Part shown: piece after piece, positions 27,690-37,608 of the stretch | How positions within the stretch are numbered: position 1 is the first letter of the stretch | Layout: each line of letters starts with the position of its first letter | From: Streptomyces violaceoruber | Lineage (GTDB): Bacteria; Actinomycetota; Actinomycetes; Streptomycetales; Streptomycetaceae | Reading direction: 5' to 3' | Length of the DNA stretch: 64,000 nucleotides | Assembly (NCBI GenBank): GCA_000720805.1 | Contig: JODI01000003.1 | Coordinates: 62,001-126,000, forward strand | Notes under the pieces: generated by a model | Told to the model about the DNA's origin: nothing | The model's database searches: none | Seen by the model: only the letters and a program-made list of their open reading frames with translations | Made by a program: the position numbers and the translations under genes

Positions 27690-27835
27690 CTGTCGGCAGG
27701 TCCTCGGACTGACTCCCATACACGGATATGCGGGCATGGGTACACCGTTGCGGGACAGTTCCGGATTCGCACCGGATTCCCCTGCGGCGACAGCGAGCAT
27801 GAGCATACATCTTGTGCCGGTTGAGGGAAGCACCC
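27690..27835 (-). ncRNA. cobalamin (AdoCbl) riboswitch in the nrdA leader
   Basis: Read on the minus strand, the leader contains GGGAATCCGGTGCGAATCC and then ACTGTCCCGCAACGGTG, the conserved cobalamin core (27743-27786). It is followed by the B12 box AGTCAGTCCGAGGACCTGCC (27696-27715). The limits are approximate. The element ends about 140 bases before the nrdA start. B12-riboswitch repression of the class Ia nrdABS operon is established in S. coelicolor, and the order here is the same. The stretch from 27560 to 27690, which should hold the expression platform, contains no gene. Confidence 0.93.
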
Positions 27836-27858
27836 CTATATGTTGTGTCGCGCTGGTT

Positions 27859-28365
27859 TCAGAGGGTCAACTGATAGGTGAGAAGAGTGAAGTCGCCGAC
27901 GTCCGGGATCGGGTTCCAGTCGCGCTCGGGGACACGGGCGAAACCCAGGCGCTCATAAATACGGTGGGCCGCGTGCATGGTGGGCTGGGTCGACAGCACG
28001 ACGGCTGTGCAGCCGTCCGTGGCCCGCGCGCGGTCGACGCAGGCCCGTACGAGGGCCTCCCCGGCGCCCCGGCCGCGGGCCGCCCGCGCGACGGCGAGCA
28101 TACGTATCTCGGCCTCTCCGGGACGGGCGAGGTCGGCCATGGGGCCGCCGGACGGGACCAGGGTGACGCCGCCGAGGAGTTGGCCGCCCTGGGTGGCCAC
28201 GAGGACGTCCGCGGCGGCGGCCCGCTTGGCCACGTCCCTGAGTTCATCCAGATACCAGTCGCTCTCCCCGAACGTGAGGAGGCCGTCCTGGAGGTAGGCC
28301 TGGGCGGTGATCTCGCCGAGGGTGTCGTGTTCGCCGGGCTTCACCCGCCGGATTCGGATGTCCAT
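27859..28365 (-). CDS. GNAT-family N-acetyltransferase
   Basis: A 168-aa acetyl-CoA-dependent acyltransferase. Motif A, which binds the coenzyme pyrophosphate, is RMLAVARAARGRGAGEALV (about residues 87-105). The late motif B is HAAHRIYERLGFARVP. The substrate is unknown. ATG at 28365 starts MDIRIRRV; the upstream in-frame extension looks non-coding and overlaps a hairpin-rich spacer. It lies between the symporter terminator and the nrdA riboswitch, on the same strand as both. Confidence 0.87.
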   Translation of the reverse strand: MDIRIRRVKPGEHDTLGEITAQAYLQDGLLTFGESDWYLDELRDVAKRAAAADVLVATQGGQLLGGVTLVPSGGPMADLARPGEAEIRMLAVARAARGRGAGEALVRACVDRARATDGCTAVVLSTQPTMHAAHRIYERLGFARVPERDWNPIPDVGDFTLLTYQLTL

Positions 28366-28392
28366 GCGGGGAGTGTGCACGACGGGTACGAC

Positions 28393-28425
28393 AACGGGCC
28401 GCCGGTTTTTCACCGGCGGCCCGTT
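28393..28425 (-). terminator. hairpin terminator after the SSS symporter gene
   Basis: Perfect 14-bp stem (28393-28406 with 28412-28425) and a five-base loop TTTTC, 12 bases beyond the symporter stop. Confidence 0.75.
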
Positions 28426-28437
28426 CTCAGGTACGGC

Positions 28438-30066
28438 TCAGTGCGCGCTGCCCGCCGTCGCCGGCGGGAGTTCCACCTGGACGCCCGGGTCGCCCGCGTC
28501 GGCCGTGTAGTCCGCCGGGGACGTCTCGTCGATGCCCTCGGGAGCCTTCAGCGCCTTCAGGACGAAGGTGAGGACCACCGTCACCACCACGTTCATCACG
28601 AACGCCGTGAGGCCGATGTAGCCGATCTCGCCGATGCCGGGGATCTCCTTGGCGGAGCCGCCGAAGTGCTTCTGCGTCGGCGAGGCGACTCCGTACGCGG
28701 CGAGGGTGCCGTAGACCATGCCGACCGCCCAGCCGGCGAGCAGGGCCCAGCGGTGGAGCCAGCGGGTGAACAGGCCGCCGACCAGGGCCGGGAAGGTCTG
28801 CAGGATCCAGATGCCGCCCAGGAGCTGGAAGTTGATGGCGACCGTCTTGTCCATGGTGAGGACGAAGACCAGCGCACCGACCTTCACCAGCAGGGACACG
28901 AGCTTGGAGACCCTCGTCTCCTCCTTCGGCGTGGCGTCCGGCTTGATGAAGTCCTTGTAGATGTTGCGGGTGAAGAGGTTCGCGGCCGCGATCGACATGA
29001 TCGCCGCCGGAACCAGCGCGCCGATGCCGATCGCCGCGAAGGCCACGCCCGCGAACCAGTCCGGGAACATGTCCTCGAACAGCTGCGGGATCGCCAACTG
29101 CCCGTTGCTCACCTTGATCCCGGCCGCGATCGCCATGAAGCCCAGCAGCGCCAGCAGGCCCAGCATCAGCGAGTACAGCGGCAGGATCGTGGTGTTGCGG
29201 CGGATCACCTCACGGCTGCGGGACGACAACGTGGCCGTGATCGAGTGCGGGTACATGAAGAGCGCCAGCGCGGAGCCCAACGCCAGCGTGGCGTATGTCC
29301 ATTGGCCCGCCTCGGCCGGGGCGAGCGCGCCGCGCGGCTTGCCCGTCGCCGGGTTGGTCTGGCTGAACGCCTCGCCCGCCTTGGCGAAGATGTCGTCGAA
29401 CCCGCCCAGTTTGATCGGGATGTAGATGATCGCCACCGCGATGACGATGTAGATCAGGGTGTCCTTCACGAAGGCGATGAGCGCCGGGGCACGCAGACCG
29501 GACGAGTACGTGTACGCCGCCAGCACGCCGAAGGCGATCAGCAGCGGCAGGTCCTTGACGAACCAGTTGGTGTCCTCGCCGCCGCCGACGCCCATCACGT
29601 CCAGCACGGCCTGGATGCCGACCAGCTGGAGCGCGATGTACGGCATGGTGGCGAGGATGCCGGTGACGGCGACCGCCAGCGACAGCCCCTTCGAGCCGAA
29701 CCGGCCGCGCACGAAGTCCGAGGTGGTCACGTATCCGTGCTTGTGGGACACCGACCACAGCCGGGGCAGGAAGGTGAAGATCAGCGGATAGACCAGGATG
29801 GTGTACGGCACCGCGAAGAAGCCGGACGCGCCCGCCGCGTAGATCGCCGCCGGCACGGCGACGAAGGTGTACGCCGTGTACAGGTCGCCGCCGAGCAGGA
29901 ACCAGGTGATCCAGGTGCCGAACGACCGGCCGCCCAGGCCCCATTCGTCGAGGCTGTGCTCGTCGTCGGCCCGGCGCCAGCGCGCGGCCAGGAAGCCCAG
30001 GATCGTGACGGCCAGGAAGAAGAAGATGAAGACGCCGAGTGCGACGCCGTTGACGCCGTCGTTCAC
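28438..30066 (-). CDS. mctP: sodium:solute symporter (MctP-like)
   Basis: Sodium-driven importer of the SSS family, 542 aa with about 13 membrane helices. The family core is recognisable: GGRSFGTWITWFLLGGDLYT, the helix with YPHSITATLSSRSREVIRRN, and GALVPAAIMSIAAANLFTRN. The closest type by eye is the monocarboxylate uptake permease MctP, which moves lactate, pyruvate or alanine; acetate permease (ActP) is the main alternative. The GTG start at 30066 overlaps the stop of a DUF3311 gene (GTGA), the usual partner of such transporters. It ends at a strong hairpin. Confidence 0.85.
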   Translation of the reverse strand: MNDGVNGVALGVFIFFFLAVTILGFLAARWRRADDEHSLDEWGLGGRSFGTWITWFLLGGDLYTAYTFVAVPAAIYAAGASGFFAVPYTILVYPLIFTFLPRLWSVSHKHGYVTTSDFVRGRFGSKGLSLAVAVTGILATMPYIALQLVGIQAVLDVMGVGGGEDTNWFVKDLPLLIAFGVLAAYTYSSGLRAPALIAFVKDTLIYIVIAVAIIYIPIKLGGFDDIFAKAGEAFSQTNPATGKPRGALAPAEAGQWTYATLALGSALALFMYPHSITATLSSRSREVIRRNTTILPLYSLMLGLLALLGFMAIAAGIKVSNGQLAIPQLFEDMFPDWFAGVAFAAIGIGALVPAAIMSIAAANLFTRNIYKDFIKPDATPKEETRVSKLVSLLVKVGALVFVLTMDKTVAINFQLLGGIWILQTFPALVGGLFTRWLHRWALLAGWAVGMVYGTLAAYGVASPTQKHFGGSAKEIPGIGEIGYIGLTAFVMNVVVTVVLTFVLKALKAPEGIDETSPADYTADAGDPGVQVELPPATAGSAH

Positions 30067-30326
30067 TTCGACGCACCGCCCTTCTGCGAGGAACGGCCGC
30101 GCTGGTCACGCCGCCACAGCTGGTACGCGGTCATCGTCAGCGCGGTGGAGATCAGCACCCACGCCATCTGGTACCAGTAGAAGAACGGGATGCCGATGAA
30201 CGTCGGGTCGGTCTTGGCGTACGAACCGACCCACAGCATCGCCACGAACGGAGCGATCAGGCAGAGCGCGATGACCACGCGCACGGGTGTCACCGTAGGC
30301 GGTCTCACTTCGGGCGTGTCTGACAT
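30063..30326 (-). CDS. DUF3311 small membrane protein, partner of the symporter
   Basis: An 87-aa protein with two membrane helices (VRVVIALCLIAPFVAMLWVG and a second with FYWYQMAWVLISTALTM) and a basic C-terminal tail. DUF3311 proteins are typically encoded directly upstream of SSS-family symporters, and here the stop overlaps the symporter start (GTGA). They are presumed to help assembly or regulation of the transporter; the mechanism is unknown. A promoter for the pair must lie in the 157-base spacer after dasR. Confidence 0.85.
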   Translation of the reverse strand: MSDTPEVRPPTVTPVRVVIALCLIAPFVAMLWVGSYAKTDPTFIGIPFFYWYQMAWVLISTALTMTAYQLWRRDQRGRSSQKGGASK

Positions 30327-30483
30327 ACGGCGGCTCCGTCCCCTCGCTGATCACCGGTGTAATGCGCAGGCAATCTAGGTCACGGCGTCCCGGGTGCGGA
30401 ACCCCTCGTCCGCATATCGGTATGTGTCGGTTCCGTGTGGGTGGCGAGGGGCGGGCCGGCAGCGGCAAAAGCCCTGCCGCGGG

Positions 30484-31501
<1,018 letters not shown>

Positions 31502-31555
31502 GGTCCAGGTCCCGGCCCATGGGCGGGAGGTGTGGGCATCCCTGAGGAGGGTGGC

Positions 31556-32842
31556 GTGAAGCGCAAGCTGATAGCCGCGATCGGTATCGCGGGCATGATG
31601 GTCTCCATCGCGGCGTGCGGGGGCGACAGTGGCAGCGGTGACTCGGACAAGACCGGCGCGGACGCCAAGGAGCTGACCGTCTGGCTCACCGTCGACGCGC
31701 AGAACAACTGGCCGCAGTTGGTGAAGGCGGCCGACGCCGCGGTCAAGAAGGCGCACCCCGGCATCAAGATCAACCACGAGTACTACGGCTGGCCGGACAA
31801 GAACACCAAGCTCGACGCCGTCCTCGCCACCGACAAGGTGCCCGACGTGGTCGAGATGGGCAACACCGAGATGCTCGGCTACATGGTCAAGGGCGCCTTC
31901 GCCCCCCTCGACCCGGCGAAGTTCACCAACTCCTCCGCCTGGCTGGACGGCCTCAAGGCCTCGGTGACCTACGACGACAAGACCTACGGCGTCCCGTACT
32001 ACGCCGGCGGCCGCGTCGGCAACTGGCGCAAGGACCTGTTCGCCTCGGTCGGCGTCAAGTCCGTGCCGAAGACGTACGCCGAGCTGACCGCCGCCCTGGA
32101 CAAGCTCCAGAAGAAGGAGGGCGCCAAGTTCTCCGCCTGGTACCAGCCCACCCGCGACTGGTACGCGGCCATGTCCTTCGTCTACGACGCCGGCGGCTCC
32201 ATCGCCAAGGAGGACGGCGGCCAGTGGAAGGCCAGCCTCTCCTCGCCGGAGTCCGTCAAGGGCCTGACCGAGTTCAAGAACGTCGTCGACAAGTACATGC
32301 ACGGCGACAAGACCAAGGACGAGAACGACCGTTACATCGTCTACGGCCAGGGCAAGTCCGGCATGATCTTCGGCGCGGCCTGGGAGGGCGCGACCTCCGA
32401 GGACCCGAAGAACGACAAGACCGGCAAGCTCAAGGGCAATCTCGAGAACTTCGTGATGCCCGGCCCGTCCGGCAAGAACCTCCCCGTCTTCCTGGGCGGT
32501 TCGGACCTCGCCGTCCCGGTGAAGTCCCACGCGCAGGCCGTCGCCGCCGAGTGGATCAACGCGTTCACCGGCCCCTCCGGCCAGAAGGGCCTGATGGCCA
32601 AGGGCAACCTGCCCAACAACAAGACCGACCTCGCCACCCTGAAGAAGGACCCGGCGACGGCGGTCCCGGCCACCGCGGCCGAGTCCAACTGGTTCGTCCC
32701 GATGGCACCGGGCTGGGGCCAGGTCGAGAAGGCCCAGATCCTGCAGACCATGCTGCAGGACATCGGCACCGGCAAGAAGTCGGTCGAGGCCGCCGCGAAG
32801 GACGCGGACGCCGCGATCGACAAGGTCATCAACGTCAAATGA
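31556..32842 (+). CDS. dasA: N,N'-diacetylchitobiose-binding lipoprotein DasA
   Basis: Extracellular solute-binding lipoprotein (428 aa) of the chitobiose importer DasABC. The signal peptide ends in a lipobox (VSIAAC, Cys about residue 21). The mature part is a family 1 sugar-binding protein, with KELTVWLTVD at the N-terminus and conserved aromatic residues (YYGWPDKN, WYQPTRDWYAAM) for sugar stacking. GTG at 31556 is preceded by GAGGAGG. Transcription should be repressed by DasR through the two operators upstream and induced by amino-sugar phosphates. The ATPase is not encoded here; MsiK normally serves this transporter from elsewhere. Confidence 0.96.
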   Translation: MKRKLIAAIGIAGMMVSIAACGGDSGSGDSDKTGADAKELTVWLTVDAQNNWPQLVKAADAAVKKAHPGIKINHEYYGWPDKNTKLDAVLATDKVPDVVEMGNTEMLGYMVKGAFAPLDPAKFTNSSAWLDGLKASVTYDDKTYGVPYYAGGRVGNWRKDLFASVGVKSVPKTYAELTAALDKLQKKEGAKFSAWYQPTRDWYAAMSFVYDAGGSIAKEDGGQWKASLSSPESVKGLTEFKNVVDKYMHGDKTKDENDRYIVYGQGKSGMIFGAAWEGATSEDPKNDKTGKLKGNLENFVMPGPSGKNLPVFLGGSDLAVPVKSHAQAVAAEWINAFTGPSGQKGLMAKGNLPNNKTDLATLKKDPATAVPATAAESNWFVPMAPGWGQVEKAQILQTMLQDIGTGKKSVEAAAKDADAAIDKVINVK

Positions 32843-32968
32843 CGTGAGGGCGGGGCCCTGCCGAGCGCGGGGCCCTGCTTCCCGTACGACCTGCCCTTTC
32901 CCGTACGACCTGCCCTGCGCGGGGCGTTTGCTTGCGTACCACCCGAGGGACCGCTGAGGAGCGCGCGG
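32843..32968. other. dasA-dasB spacer with direct repeats
   Basis: GCGGGGCCCTGC occurs twice, five bases apart, and each copy contains a self-complementary GGGCCC. CCCGTACGACCTGCCC also occurs twice. The spacer could form hairpins that end or stabilise the dasA transcript, giving more binding protein than permease. This is inferred from position only. Confidence 0.5.
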
Positions 32969-33952
32969 ATGAGTGCCGACACGACCACCCCTGCCAAGGT
33001 GCCGCCGCCGCGGCAGGCACCGCCACCACCCCTCGCCCCCACCCCCCGCGGAAAGCGGATGTCGGGCGGTGCAGGCACCCCCTGGCTGCTGCTCGCCCCC
33101 TGCCTGCTGATCCTCGGGCTGGTGCTCGGCTATCCGCTGGTCCGCCTGGTCACCCTCTCCTTCCAGAAGTTCGGCCAGTCCCAGCTGTGGGGCTTCCAGC
33201 CGGCCGACTGGGTCGGCTTCGACAACTTCACGGGCATCCTGGACGACGGCGAGTTCTGGGCGGTCGTCGTCCGGACCGTCGTCTTCGCGGCCGGCTGCGT
33301 CATCTTCACGATGGTCGCCGGCATGCTGATCGCCCTGCTGCTCCAGCGGGTCTCCGGCTGGGTGAAGATCCTGATCAACATCGCGCTGGTGGCCAGCTGG
33401 GGCATGCCGATCGTCGTCGCCACGACCGTCTTCAAGTGGCTGTTCGACGCGGACTACGGCATCCTCAACGCGGTTCTCAGCAAGCTGCCCGGCGTCGACC
33501 TCATCGGCCACAACTGGTTCGCCAGCGGCCCGCAGGGACTGGCCGTGATCATGCTTCTCGTGGTCTGGGGAGCCGTGCCCTTCGTGGTCATCACGCTGAG
33601 CGCCGGACTCACCCAGGTCCCCCAGGAACTGGAGGAGGCGGCCCGCCTCGACGGCGCCGGCGCCTGGAACGTCTTCCGGTACGTCACCCTCCCCATCCTC
33701 AAGCCGATCATCGTGATGCTCACGACCCTGTCGGTCATCTGGGACATGGGCGTCTTCCCGCAGGTCTTCGTGATGCGGGGCGGCCATCCCGAGCCGGAGT
33801 TCCAGCTCCTGACCACCTACTCCTACGACCGCGCGTTCGTGGTCAACGACTACGCGCAGGGCTCGGCGATCGCCGTGGTGACCGTGCTGTTGCTGCTGGG
33901 CGTGGTCGCCGTCTACATGCGCCAGATGCTGAAGATCGGAGAGGTCGAATGA
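32969..33952 (+). CDS. dasB: chitobiose ABC transporter permease DasB
   Basis: First membrane subunit of the chitobiose importer, 327 aa, MalF-like. A Pro-rich cytoplasmic N-terminus of about 30 residues precedes six membrane helices. The EAA loop that contacts the ATPase is VPQELEEAARLDGAGAWNVF (about residues 215-235). The ATG at 32969 follows GAGGAGCG. The stop overlaps the dasC start (ATGA). No ATP-binding gene lies nearby, consistent with use of the shared ATPase MsiK. Confidence 0.95.
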   Translation: MSADTTTPAKVPPPRQAPPPPLAPTPRGKRMSGGAGTPWLLLAPCLLILGLVLGYPLVRLVTLSFQKFGQSQLWGFQPADWVGFDNFTGILDDGEFWAVVVRTVVFAAGCVIFTMVAGMLIALLLQRVSGWVKILINIALVASWGMPIVVATTVFKWLFDADYGILNAVLSKLPGVDLIGHNWFASGPQGLAVIMLLVVWGAVPFVVITLSAGLTQVPQELEEAARLDGAGAWNVFRYVTLPILKPIIVMLTTLSVIWDMGVFPQVFVMRGGHPEPEFQLLTTYSYDRAFVVNDYAQGSAIAVVTVLLLLGVVAVYMRQMLKIGEVE

Positions 33953-34815
33953 GCACCCTGACGACTCCCGGCAGGACGCCCGGAGTGACTCCCGCGCTCC
34001 GGAAGTCGAAGGCCGGCTGGAACGTCCTCGGCCTTCTCGTCTTCCTCACCGCCGGCTTCCCCGTCTACTGGATGCTGAACACCGCGTTCAAGCCGGCCAA
34101 GGACGCCATCGACCCGGACCCCAGCCTGCTGCCCACGGGCTTCACGCTGTCCAACTTCAGCCGGGCGCTCGACATCGCGGACTTCTGGGGCCCGGTCGGC
34201 CGCAGTCTGATCGTGTCGCTCGCGGTGGTCGTGATCGGCATGGTCGTCGGCATGCTGGCCGCGCTCGCCATCTCCAGGTTCGCCTTCCGCGGCCGCAAAG
34301 TCGTGATCGTGGGCATCCTCGCCGTGCAGATGATCCCACTGGTCGCGATGATCATCCCGGTGTTCCTGCTGCTCAACGACCTCGACCAGTACGACAAGCT
34401 CTCCGGCCTGATCATCACGTACCTGACCTTCATCCTCCCCTTCACGGTGTGGACGCTGCGCGGCTTCATCGTCAACATCCCGAAGGAACTGGAGGAGGCG
34501 GCCATGGTCGACGGCTGCTCCCGCACCAGCGCCTTCATCCGGGTCGTCTTCCCGCTCCTGGCCCCCGGCATGGTCGCCACCTCGGTCTACGCCTTCATCC
34601 AGGCCTGGAACGAGTACCTGTACGCCCTCATGCTGCTCAGCCAGAAGAACCAGACCGCGACCGTGTGGCTCGGAAACTTCACCACCAAGCACGGCACCGA
34701 ATACGCCCCGATGATGGCCGGATCCACCATGATGGCCGTGCCGATCGTGGTCCTCTTCCTCCTCGTCCAGCGCAAGATGGCCGCGGGCCTGACCGCGGGC
34801 GCCGTGAAGGGATAA
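33949..34815 (+). CDS. dasC: chitobiose ABC transporter permease DasC
   Basis: Second membrane subunit, 288 aa, MalG-like with six helices. The EAA loop reads IPKELEEAAMVDGCSRTSAF (about residues 178-198). It is coupled to dasB by an ATGA overlap and is followed nine bases later by the hexosaminidase gene, so uptake and cleavage of the disaccharide are expressed together. Confidence 0.95.
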   Translation: MSTLTTPGRTPGVTPALRKSKAGWNVLGLLVFLTAGFPVYWMLNTAFKPAKDAIDPDPSLLPTGFTLSNFSRALDIADFWGPVGRSLIVSLAVVVIGMVVGMLAALAISRFAFRGRKVVIVGILAVQMIPLVAMIIPVFLLLNDLDQYDKLSGLIITYLTFILPFTVWTLRGFIVNIPKELEEAAMVDGCSRTSAFIRVVFPLLAPGMVATSVYAFIQAWNEYLYALMLLSQKNQTATVWLGNFTTKHGTEYAPMMAGSTMMAVPIVVLFLLVQRKMAAGLTAGAVKG

Positions 34816-34823
34816 CGCCCCCG

Positions 34824-36329
34824 ATGACGACATTCGCCAGCGGAACAGACACCCTCACGCGAGACGCGCTGACGGTCCTCCAGCCCGGCTTCCCGGGCAC
34901 CACCGCTCCCGACTGGCTGCTGCGCCGCCTGGGCGAGGGCCTCGCCTCGGTCGGCCTGTTCGGCCGCAACATCGCCTCGCCCGAGCAACTCGCGGCGCTC
35001 ACCGCCCAGTTGCGCGGCGAACGCGACGACGTGCTGGTCGCGATCGACGAGGAGGGCGGCGACGTCACCCGCCTGGAGGTGCGCACGGGCTCCAGCTTCC
35101 CCGGCAACAACGCACTCGGCGCGGTGGACGACGTGGAGCTGACGAGGGAGGTGGCCCGCGACCTGGGCCGCCGCCTCGCCGCCTGCGGGGTGAACTTCAA
35201 CTGGGCCCCGTCGGCCGACGTGAACTCGAACCCCGCCAACCCGGTGATCGGCGTCCGCTCCTTCGGCGCCGACCCCGACCTGGTCGCCCGCCACACCGCG
35301 GCCTACGTCACCGGCCTCCAGTCGGCCGGAGTCGCCGCCTGCACGAAACACTTTCCCGGCCACGGCGACACGGCGGTTGACTCCCACCACGCGCTGCCCC
35401 GCATCGACGCGGAGGCCGTGGTCCTGCGCGATCGCGAACTGACCCCGTTCCGGGCGGCTGTCGCGGCAGGCACGCGAGCGGTGATGACCGCCCACATCCT
35501 GGTCCCGACCCTGGACCGGGACCGCCCGGCCACTCTGTCGCACCGGATCCTGACCGACGTCCTGCGCGGTGAACTCGGCTACGACGGCCTCATCGTCACC
35601 GACGGCATGGAGATGCGGGCCATCGCCGCCGGTTACGGCATCGAACGCGGCAGCGTCCTCGCCCTCGCGGCCGGCGCCGACGCGATCTGCGTGGGTGGCG
35701 GCCTGTCGGACGACGAGACGGTGCGCCGCCTGCGCGACGCCCTCGTCACCGCCGTACGCTCCGGGGACCTCCCCGAGGAACGCCTCGCCGACGCGGCGGA
35801 ACGGGTCCGGACCCTGGCCCGCTGGACCGCATCGGCCGGACGGGGGAACGGGGCGCAGGCTTCGTCGGCCGCCGGCACCGCCATCGGCGACATCGGCCTC
35901 CGCGCCGCCCGCCGTGCCCTGCGCCTCACCCGGGCCGAGGACTTCACCCCGCTCACCGCACCCCCCTACGTCGCCGCGTTCACCCCCGTGGCGAACATCG
36001 CCGTGGGCGACGAGACCCCCTGGGGCGTGGCGGCGGAGCTGACCCGGCTGCTCCCCGGCACTCGGACGGGCACCTTCACCGACGAGGACGCCGGTGCCGC
36101 GGCACTGGAGGCCGCCGACGGACGTCGTATCGTGGCCGTCGTCCGCGACGAACACCGCCACCTCTGGATGTCCGCGGCCCTCGACACCCTCCTGTCGTCC
36201 CGCCCCGAGACGATCGTCGTCGAGATGGGCCTCCCGCAGGCCACCCCCCGGGGCGCCCTCCACATCGCCACCCACGGCGCGGCCCGCGTCTGCGGCCGAG
36301 CGGCGGCGGAGGTCATCGCCGGGCGGTAG
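34824..36329 (+). CDS. dasD: GH3 beta-N-acetylhexosaminidase of the das operon
   Basis: Intracellular glycoside hydrolase family 3 enzyme of 501 aa that should cleave imported chitobiose to N-acetylglucosamine. The NagZ-type signature KHFPGHGDTAVDSHHALP, whose Asp-His dyad acts as acid/base, is complete (about residues 172-190). The catalytic nucleophile is the Asp of VTDGMEM (about residue 257). A C-terminal domain of about 150 residues follows the TIM barrel. No signal peptide. It starts nine bases after dasC. The 28-bp repeat array begins right after its stop. Confidence 0.92.
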   Translation: MTTFASGTDTLTRDALTVLQPGFPGTTAPDWLLRRLGEGLASVGLFGRNIASPEQLAALTAQLRGERDDVLVAIDEEGGDVTRLEVRTGSSFPGNNALGAVDDVELTREVARDLGRRLAACGVNFNWAPSADVNSNPANPVIGVRSFGADPDLVARHTAAYVTGLQSAGVAACTKHFPGHGDTAVDSHHALPRIDAEAVVLRDRELTPFRAAVAAGTRAVMTAHILVPTLDRDRPATLSHRILTDVLRGELGYDGLIVTDGMEMRAIAAGYGIERGSVLALAAGADAICVGGGLSDDETVRRLRDALVTAVRSGDLPEERLADAAERVRTLARWTASAGRGNGAQASSAAGTAIGDIGLRAARRALRLTRAEDFTPLTAPPYVAAFTPVANIAVGDETPWGVAAELTRLLPGTRTGTFTDEDAGAAALEAADGRRIVAVVRDEHRHLWMSAALDTLLSSRPETIVVEMGLPQATPRGALHIATHGAARVCGRAAAEVIAGR

Positions 36330-36337
36330 CCGGCACA

Positions 36338-36445
36338 GTCCGTACGAGGACGAAGGGGGCTGCCGGTCCGTACGAGGACGAAGGGGGCTGCCGGTCCGTA
36401 CGAGGATGAAGGGACCCGCCGGTCCGTACGACGAGAGAGGCGCCG
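36338..36445. repeat. 28-bp tandem repeat, about 3.8 units
   Basis: Units at 36338-36365 and 36366-36393 are identical, the third (36394-36421) has several changes, and the fourth is partial. Each begins GTCCGTACGAGGACGAAGGG. The array lies in the convergent spacer between the hexosaminidase gene and nagB. Confidence 0.93.
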
Positions 36446-36467
36446 GATCCATGAGGAGCCGGCGCCT
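36438..36467. terminator. possible bidirectional terminator between dasD and nagB
   Basis: Nine-base stem AGGCGCCGG/CCGGCGCCT with a 12-base loop, in the convergent spacer at the end of the 28-bp repeats. Shorter than the other hairpins in this window. Confidence 0.4.
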
Positions 36468-36512
36468 TCGCGCTGTTCCGAGTGCCCGGGCCGGATCGCC
36501 CGGGCCTCGTCG

Positions 36513-37298
36513 CTAAATCCCCTGCCACTCCGGCTTGTTGGCGAACGTGTACCGGAAGTAGTCGGCCAGCTTCAGCTTGGACGCGGCGCCCTCGTCCACC
36601 ACGATCGTGGCGTGCGGATGGAGTTGGAGTGCCGAGGCGGGGCACACCGCCGCGACCGGCCCCTCCACGGTCGCCGCGACCGCGTCCGCCTTGCCCTCGC
36701 CGGTCGCGAGGAGGACCAGGTGCCGTGCCTCCAGGATCGTCCCGATGCCCTGGGTGATCACGTGGTGCGGCACCTGCTCGATGTCACCGTCGAAGAAGCG
36801 CGCGTTGTCCACCCGGGTCTGCTCGGTGAGCGTCTTGATGCGGGTCCGTGAGGCCAGCGACGAGCACGGCTCGTTGAACCCGATGTGACCGTCGGTCCCG
36901 ATCCCCAGCAGCTGCAGGTCCACCCCGCCGGCCTCGGTCAGCGCCCGGTCGTAGGCCTGGCACGCCCCCAGGACGTCCTCGGCCGTGCCGTCGGGTCCCA
37001 TGAACGCGTCCATCCCGATCCCGAGCGGTTCCAGCACCTCGCGCCGCAACACCGAACGGTACGACTCCGGATGGTCGGCCGGCAGCCCCACGTACTCGTC
37101 GAGCTGCGCGATCCGCGCCCGGGAGGTGTCCACGGCACCGGCGCGGACCCGCGCCGCCAGCGCCTCGTAGACGGGCAACGGCGTCGAGCCGGTGGCCACG
37201 CCGAGAAGAGCGTCGGGCTTGCGCCGGAGCAGCTGGGCCATGGCCCCGGCGATGAGCTCGCCGCCCGCCTTGGCGTCCGGAACGATGACAACTTCCAC
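36513..37298 (-). CDS. nagB: glucosamine-6-phosphate deaminase
   Basis: Converts GlcN-6-P to fructose-6-P and ammonia, ending the chitobiose pathway. The 261-aa protein has GVATGSTPLPVYEAL (phosphate loop), the catalytic Asp and neighbours in LDEYVG, LLGIGTDGHIGFNEP, and the lid region following. GTG at 37298 is the start. A DasR-type operator lies about 70 bases upstream, so GlcN-6-P, the substrate, also acts as the inducer. Expression is thus tied to the das genes, although nagB is on the opposite strand. Confidence 0.95.
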   Translation of the reverse strand: MEVVIVPDAKAGGELIAGAMAQLLRRKPDALLGVATGSTPLPVYEALAARVRAGAVDTSRARIAQLDEYVGLPADHPESYRSVLRREVLEPLGIGMDAFMGPDGTAEDVLGACQAYDRALTEAGGVDLQLLGIGTDGHIGFNEPCSSLASRTRIKTLTEQTRVDNARFFDGDIEQVPHHVITQGIGTILEARHLVLLATGEGKADAVAATVEGPVAAVCPASALQLHPHATIVVDEGAASKLKLADYFRYTFANKPEWQGI

Positions 37299-37367
37299 GC
37301 TGGGCCTGCCGATCTGAGGAAAGGGTCTGAACAGAGGGGACTCGACGGGGACCCGGAAGGGGCCTAT

Positions 37368-37383
37368 GTGGTTTAGACCAATC
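37368..37383. promoter_or_regulatory. DasR-type operator (dre) upstream of nagB
   Basis: TGTGGTTTAGACCAAT, one core change from TGGTCTAGACCA, centred about 77 bases upstream of the nagB start. Confidence 0.83.
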
Positions 37384-37592
37384 TAACAGAGGCGCCTCTT
37401 CCGGCCCAGAGTCATCGCCTCGCTCGGCCGCCAGGCCTTCCCGGCCTCCTTCGCTGAAATTCCCCCGGCATCCGCCCCCGCACACGAACCCACACGGGTA
37501 CGCTGCATGGGGGATACCAGGACGTCCGAATAGTGCGGACGCGGCGGGGAAAAGTCCCAACAACAAACAGCCTCCAACGCATGGACACACGT

Positions 37593-37608
37593 AGTGGTCT
37601 AGTCCACA
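37593..37608. promoter_or_regulatory. second DasR-type operator in the nagB spacer
   Basis: AGTGGTCTAGTCCACA, a close match to the consensus. It lies about 300 bases from nagB and 270 from the histidine kinase, so its target is unclear. Confidence 0.75.

Noticed and set aside
27349..30180. 943-codon plus-strand frame across the nrdA start, the GNAT gene and the symporter
   Set aside because: It is antisense to several well-supported genes and to the riboswitch, and its composition is that of a shadow frame.
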